This document shows, piece after piece, positions 59,023 through 64,000 of a stretch of DNA of 64,000 nt. This stretch comes from Holothuria scabra (taxonomy: Eukaryota; Echinodermata; Holothuroidea; Aspidochirotida; Holothuriidae): assembly GCA_037179385.1 (NCBI GenBank), contig CM074200.1, positions 32,863,884 through 32,927,883 on the forward strand, written 5' to 3'. Within the stretch, counting starts at the first letter, position 1. Each line of letters starts with the position of its first letter. The notes below the pieces were generated by a model, which did no database searches, was not told where the DNA came from, and worked only from the letters and a program-made list of their open reading frames with translations. A program made the position numbers and the translations under genes.

Positions 59023-61504
59023 GTAGTTGATAATATTTTTGTATCTTTGTGTCTTGACCTCTTTGTTTATTCCAGGTCACAGGTGCAGGGAATAATTTAG
59101 TGTTCAAAATTTGCATTTGCATATGCTGTTTATGGGCTCCTCTATCACAAAATCATCAAAAAACCAGTATATATACATGTAAAATCTGCTACACAATTTG
59201 GCATTTGTGTAGCAATTTGTCCATTTTGTGTAGCAAAATTGATGTAATACTGGATAAATCATTCTCTGCAGAGATGTAGCTGTGGTAGCTATGTTAGGCA
59301 GGGTAACCTAAACTAAATGATATCGTCCACCAGAGGCAATCCTTCTCCTTTCACCCACCAATGATCTTTTCAGACAAAGAACAATCCTTACTGAAAATGA
59401 AGTACTACTCACCAACAAATAGGTTTTCTGCTTCCATTTATAAATGTGTGAAACATTGCAAAATGCTCTTTTGATCCTAATACTAAGTTGGATAAAATTT
59501 GCATTTATTGCCTATTATAATTTCACTTAGCAAATTGTTCATGACATTACAAAATCTCACTGCTGTGATGGTGAAACACACTTGCTTAAAACCCCTATCA
59601 GAACACCCCACTAACAGAATGGTGATAATTGCCTGCTAATTTTGTAAAGCTGTGACCTTGTTCCAGTTCATATTGGCATTCATTATAATATACTTAAGAG
59701 AAAAGATTAAAGAGGCTGGAGAACAAGATAGGGAAAGATTGAAGGGGTTATGAAACATGTCAATGGAGTAAAAACCAACATTTATGGGCTCTTTCAACTT
59801 TGAAATTAGTATATTTTCTACTCCCTTGGTCTTTCTGGAAGATGTAGACCTTATACTGTACATATGACTTTACTAAACACAAAGTATGTATGATGCACCA
59901 GTACATGTAGAGAGCACTAGTAGCAGACTTAAAAAATATGTAAGTTATCCAATTTTTTAATAAATGAAATGAAATGAAGTGTAGTGTACTCTGTGTGGGA
60001 AGTGCATATATAATGCCTGCTATGTGAATCAATATTTAGCCTTCAAAATGATGTTTCTTGGGACGTACAGCATATACAGTGTATACATCTTGGGGACCAT
60101 TAATTTTGAAATAGGTATATTTCCTACTTCCATCGTCTTTTTTGAAGGAATTATTTTCCTTAGCTTCATGGTAAACTTTCCAGTATTAAGCTGAATTTCT
60201 TAGATTGAAAGCTTACACCCTCACTTGCACTATAAATGTGAGAATGCATACTTGCATGACGTGTGCGGCTCGGTTACTTGCCATTTGTTCTACCCCCGGA
60301 AAATAAATCGATATTCCGGATGTCACGTGATCAACAAAGACACCAAATCTGCCTTCACAATTTTCCAGGTGTCAAGTGATCAACAAAGACACCAAATCTG
60401 CCTTCGCTATCTCTGAAAACACAGGTACTACATAAAACAAGTTAAATTATATTGAATAAAATTATGGGCTGTGCAGGATATAGATTGCTGGAGGTGGCAT
60501 AATCCCCTTCCATTGCATGTTCATGTTTTATCATTTTATGATCTCTGAAATGTAATAATATTTTTGACTATCAGAAATACTTCCCATATGGAATCATAGA
60601 AAACATGACATTTAAACTGTGTGATCATGATTTAAACTGGGAGATACTTTGATGTTACAAAACCACTGGTACTGAATGAATTGTTTGCTTTGGTTTGAGT
60701 TGCTAAACAACTACTACCCATTGCTGAGTGGTATTTTCCATGGAAAATATCATCAATATTTTCACAAATCTGTAACAAATTATACTTCTAAGTTTGTTTT
60801 AATACTTGTTTGTCCACAGGGTTGAGTTGTAACAATTATAATATACAGTAGTTGAATATAATGTACACCTAAGTACTACTGAAGCATTCACTGTTACTTT
60901 ACAAATGAAAGAAGTTACAGATAAAAAACACACAAACTTGCCAAAAAATGGAAGTGCATTCAATTGAAAGGAGCAGGTTTGTTCTAAGCTTTGATTGAAA
61001 AATGTTTATTGGTTGTTTATAGTCCCACACATCTTTTTGTCAATTTTTCCACAACTTTGGACAGCAACATTGAAGAATTTTTCACAGATAGTTGAAGGCC
61101 CTTGTTATACAGTATGTAGAGGAAGTACACAACCATTAGTCAATGTTGTAAAAAGTCACTCAATTTTTCACAGAAGTCGAGTCATTAATTGCTTTAAATG
61201 TGGCTTGAGTCAAGTCAGTGACTCAGGTCATTGTACTGCAGTATTTTTACAAGGTAAAATGGTCATAAAATTCCTCAAGTCTTTTGCCTATTTAAAAGTA
61301 GTGACTCATCATTAGGTGTTACAACTCTGCTGTTTTTGTCTTGTTCAATCAAGTTTCTTGTTCTTATTTTAATTTTTTGGACTCTCAGGAATAGAATACA
61401 AATACAAAATGTTTTTTTAATCCAAAGGCGAGCTCTACATACATATAACTGTGATGAATAAGTAAATAATATTTACCCGAAATGTGTGTCCATTTGATCC
61501 TCAG
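59023..61504. other. ATG13 intron 5; one tandem duplication
   Basis: The intron between exons 5 and 6. Apart from the duplication at 60321-60405 nothing is recognised. The frame at 60995-61315 has no known domain or flanking splice support. Confidence 0.5.
60321..60405. repeat. 36-bp direct duplication, period 49
   Basis: The block 60321-60356 recurs at 60370-60405 with one change (CACGTGATC versus CAAGTGATC). Both contain CAACAAAGACACCAAATC. Confidence 0.9.
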
Positions 61505-61651
61505 TGTAGCCCAGTCTGAATCTAGCACCATTGATGGCTCACAGGAGATGTGGTCCAGTTTACTCTCTTCATCTCCATCTACCACCAATAGCCAATCAAA
61601 TGGACTTGTAGGCCCATCTAGTAGGCCCAAAGACCATAGACCTCCACCTAG
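61505..61651 (+). CDS. ATG13: ATG13, coding exon 6 (disordered region)
   Basis: About 49 residues, rich in Ser, Pro and Thr (SLLSSSPSTTNSQSNG, GPSSRPKDHRPPP), follow an acceptor GATCCTCAG in the phase required by exon 5 and end at GTAAGA (61652). The composition fits the disordered central region of ATG13, but there is little residue-level similarity, so this exon rests on phase, splice signals and composition. No further exon was recognised before the window ends. Confidence 0.7.
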
Positions 61652-61790
61652 GTAAGATGCAATGGATGCAGGCTTTGATAACCATTTATGAGAAGAATCA
61701 CACTCTGTCTATCCTACAGTATGCAGCCATGTTTAATAACTAGCATGCATCTCTTTACCTGTGATGTTTCATTAACATCTCAATAATTAA

Positions 61791-62049
61791 AGGGCAAGAG
61801 CAGTCACCCCAACTTGGAGTAGTGTGGTAGAGTGTCCTGTTTCATGATTGGCTCTTGAAAGTCATGTGACAACAATTTTTTGTTCAGATGTGAAATTTAT
61901 GAGAAGCAACTGCTTGCTTTATCTTGAAAATGCAATATTGAAGTAATAAAATATTATAAAAGATATTTTGAAGAGAAATACCAGGAAACTTGTGATATTT
62001 GGGTGTTGCTTCAAAATAAAGTTGATGGAACTGTAACTGCCCTTGACCT
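61791..62049. mobile_element. TTAA-flanked MITE family 2, copy 2 (259 bp)
   Basis: TTAA at 61787-61790 and 62050-62053 flanks the unit. Its start AGGGCAAGAGCAGTCAC and end GTAACTGCCCTTGACCT are inverted repeats. It shares termini and a TTGCTTCAAAATAA block (reversed in the other copy) with 13969-14201. It lies in the intron after exon 6. Confidence 0.75.
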
Positions 62050-62053
62050 TTAA

Positions 62054-62640
62054 ACAATTTTTCCTATCACAGATCAGAAGGTATTGTAGTAGGGTGATTT
62101 CTCCTTTTATTGCACTGTGCTATTCCTCTTGAATTCTTTGGTCAAATACATAGGGGACTGCTCACTGTCCCAAAGGTTTGTCAGATCAAAGGTTAAAAAT
62201 TGTGTAAAGTTGAGGTCAGATACAGAATTTAGGTTAGATACAGATAAGGGATCAGAATTGGGGGTAGGATTACCTTAAGACAGGATTAAGTTTAGTTAAA
62301 GGCAAAATCTCACTGCCATCAATTATTTTTGCATTGTGGGGATGGTTTGACTCCAGAAAATTAATTAAAGTCCAAAATCATGATTTTAGTTTCGGTCCAT
62401 TTTATTTGAGAGTGACTTCTAAATGAAGAGGCATTAATTGGTACAAACAAAGTTCTGAGCTTAAGAAAATACAGACAGATGCACCGCCACTATGAGTATG
62501 ATCAAAATTCTGTCTTCATTTAGGACATTCCTTTCAACAGAAAAAAACATGAGAGGTAATTAGATGCCCCTTAATTTTAAAAATCCCCCCCCCCCTTTTG
62601 AGGAAAAGAGTGGGAATTTCCACCCAAGTGAAATTCCTTA
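62054..62640. other. ATG13 intron sequence; nothing recognised
   Basis: No exon or element seen; a C homopolymer lies at about 62585-62597. Confidence 0.45.
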
Positions 62641-62648
62641 GCTCAAAC

Positions 62649-63321
62649 CAGTGTTTCCACATCAGAAATTCATTTTTCCTGAAATAGCATCCAAAATTTC
62701 CTGGAATCGGCGCGGTATTTCCTGAAATGAAAAAAAAATCAAACCTAACCCTACCCTTGTAGGCATCTACCGCATTTTGGGGCCACTTCACTCTGGTTTC
62801 CAAGTTTTTCACAAAAAATTCTTCTTAAAAAAAAAAAAATCCTGTAATTTGCCATTAGCAAGGCAGGGTATAAGATTGCCGAGAATTTTTCACAGGGCTC
62901 ATGTAGGCTACTTGCGTCTGTGTTATTGTGCTGTCTATGTGGCACGCTAATGAACAGCCTACGTTGTATGCTCGGACACTGACATTCAGCATTGCATTAT
63001 GCATGGACCAACTCCCAATCGTACACGTGTACGTGTGGTAAGTCAATCGCAGGTGGCGAATCATTCAACGAACTAGATTAGCGCTGCACAGCTGTACAGT
63101 CTGCACTGCCGCTCTGATGCGCACTCAACGTTACAACATTGGTTAAATACGAATTTGCAGGATAGAGGAAATTATCTCTTCAAATTTCAGTGTAAGGATT
63201 TTGACCTGCGATTTTCCAGATTTCCCGAAATTTCCCGAAATTAGGCCTCTACCTGAAAAGTTCCTGAAGAACATCAAGATTTCCCAAATTTCAAGTAATT
63301 TCAGGAGAAGTGGAAACACTG
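62649..63321. mobile_element. 673-bp non-autonomous hAT element
   Basis: The termini CAGTGTTTCCAC and GTGGAAACACTG are perfect 12-bp inverted repeats. Perfect 8-bp target duplications GCTCAAAC lie at 62641-62648 and 63322-63329. CAGTGTTTCC ends are classic for the hAT superfamily. Several TTTCC(T/C)GAAAT words lie within about 120 bp of each end and probably act as transposase-binding repeats. No transposase is encoded. Confidence 0.93.
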
Positions 63322-63329
63322 GCTCAAAC

Positions 63330-63640
63330 ATTCAGTCCAGATTTCCGTCCAGGGGCATGATCATACAATATTATTGCCGGAGTAGTTTGTGTTTGATACT
63401 TTCATGCAGGCCACGGTGGCCACATATGCATGGTTTCAAGCCATTCGGGAAATCCTTCTTGCATGCCGTTAAAGTGGACTGTGTGACTGATAAAGTTAAT
63501 TTTGTTCAGGACACAGGTTATAATTCGGGCACAGACTTTATCTGTCATTTGGCATTGTTTGCTTGGAAGGTTGTTTTTATCAATTGATGCTTTTCACAAG
63601 ATTTGAGAGTGCAAAGATGTACTAAGTATTTACTACATTT
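63330..63640. other. ATG13 intron or downstream sequence; nothing recognised
   Basis: A plus-strand frame crosses the hAT border at 63321 and is therefore not a host exon. Confidence 0.45.
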
Positions 63641-63962
63641 ACAAAGTGTTTGTTTCTTTGTTGTTCCTTCTTTGCCTCTTTTCTCTATAGTGTCTTCTGG
63701 TTTTGGAATCTATTGTTGTGCAAACTTTGTTAACGTTATCTCTTTCCAATTTATCGTGTAAATTATTTAGATAGGGGAAAACAATTCATAAGTACTATAC
63801 TTCAGTTTTCTCCTTTTCCATCATATCCCGATTATGTTTAGATTAGGCTTGGATTATGTATAATGTAAATATCTATATTATTTTTACCATTGACTTTTTG
63901 TTGTTATATGTCATGTGTTTCAAGTAGATGGAAATAAAGTGTGTCAGTCAGTCAGTCAGTTT
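63641..63962 (+). repeat. Possible retroelement 3' end with (GTCA)n tail
   Basis: A T-rich stretch leads to GGAAATAAAGTGTGTCAGTC and about four to five GTCA units (63943-63960), then an abrupt change. Short tandem tails after an AATAAA-like signal are common at LINE 3' ends. The body is not recognised, so this could equally be an intronic microsatellite. Confidence 0.3.
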
Positions 63963-64000
63963 AGCTCGACATTTTAAATGTGTTTGATATTTTCTTCTTT

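Noticed and set aside
63201..63587. A further ATG13 exon or separate gene of 128 codons
   Set aside because: The frame crosses the right border and target duplication of the hAT element (63321), so half of it is transposon sequence.

Overview
The window is animal nuclear DNA. It has spliced protein genes with GT-AG introns, a LINE reverse transcriptase, tRNA-derived SINEs and many short DNA-transposon relics. The word TAGGCCTA is frequent. The gene content and repeats fit a marine invertebrate, perhaps an echinoderm or other invertebrate deuterostome, but that placement is an inference; the species cannot be read from the sequence.

Three host genes can be supported. (1) At 12209-13105 (+) lies the large 3' coding exon of a Golgi carbohydrate sulfotransferase of the CHST8-14 type. 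(2) At 41841-45272 (-) lies a complete two-exon TMEM86 (YhhN family, lysoplasmalogenase) gene of 239 residues; its 21-base first coding exon was recovered by matching the splice donor to the family's N-terminus. (3) From 52075 (+) to the right edge lies the 5' part of an autophagy gene, ATG13. Six coding exons cover the HORMA domain and the start of the serine-rich disordered region; the remaining 3' exons lie beyond the window. The genes appear functionally unrelated and are separated by long non-coding stretches.

Most of the rest is repeat-derived. 0-12 kb: a 96-bp Mutator-like element, two copies of a GT-bearing dispersed repeat of about 1.3 kb (2955-4352 and 7981-9254), and a 5'-truncated CR1/jockey-group LINE (4381-6125) with one in-frame stop. 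12-42 kb: the sulfotransferase exon, a 1.9-kb hAT-like element (24260-26167), two more copies of the 96-bp family, a foldback element, and long unremarkable stretches. 42-46 kb: the TMEM86 intron carries two TTAA-flanked elements, one of them split by a 408-bp hAT element with a perfect 8-bp target duplication. 46-50 kb: a SINE split by a LINE fragment, another SINE, and a second LINE fragment abutting a perfect 37-bp inverted repeat. 52-64 kb: ATG13, whose introns hold a 2.56-kb hAT element, two SINE insertions, a TTAA-flanked element and a 673-bp hAT element with a perfect 8-bp target duplication.

The most noteworthy observations are the 96-bp family with 9-bp target duplications, the nested and precisely bounded hAT insertions, two minimal start-stop uORFs just before the ATG13 start codon, and the LINE/palindrome junction. 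I saw no prokaryotic-type system, CRISPR array or rRNA gene.
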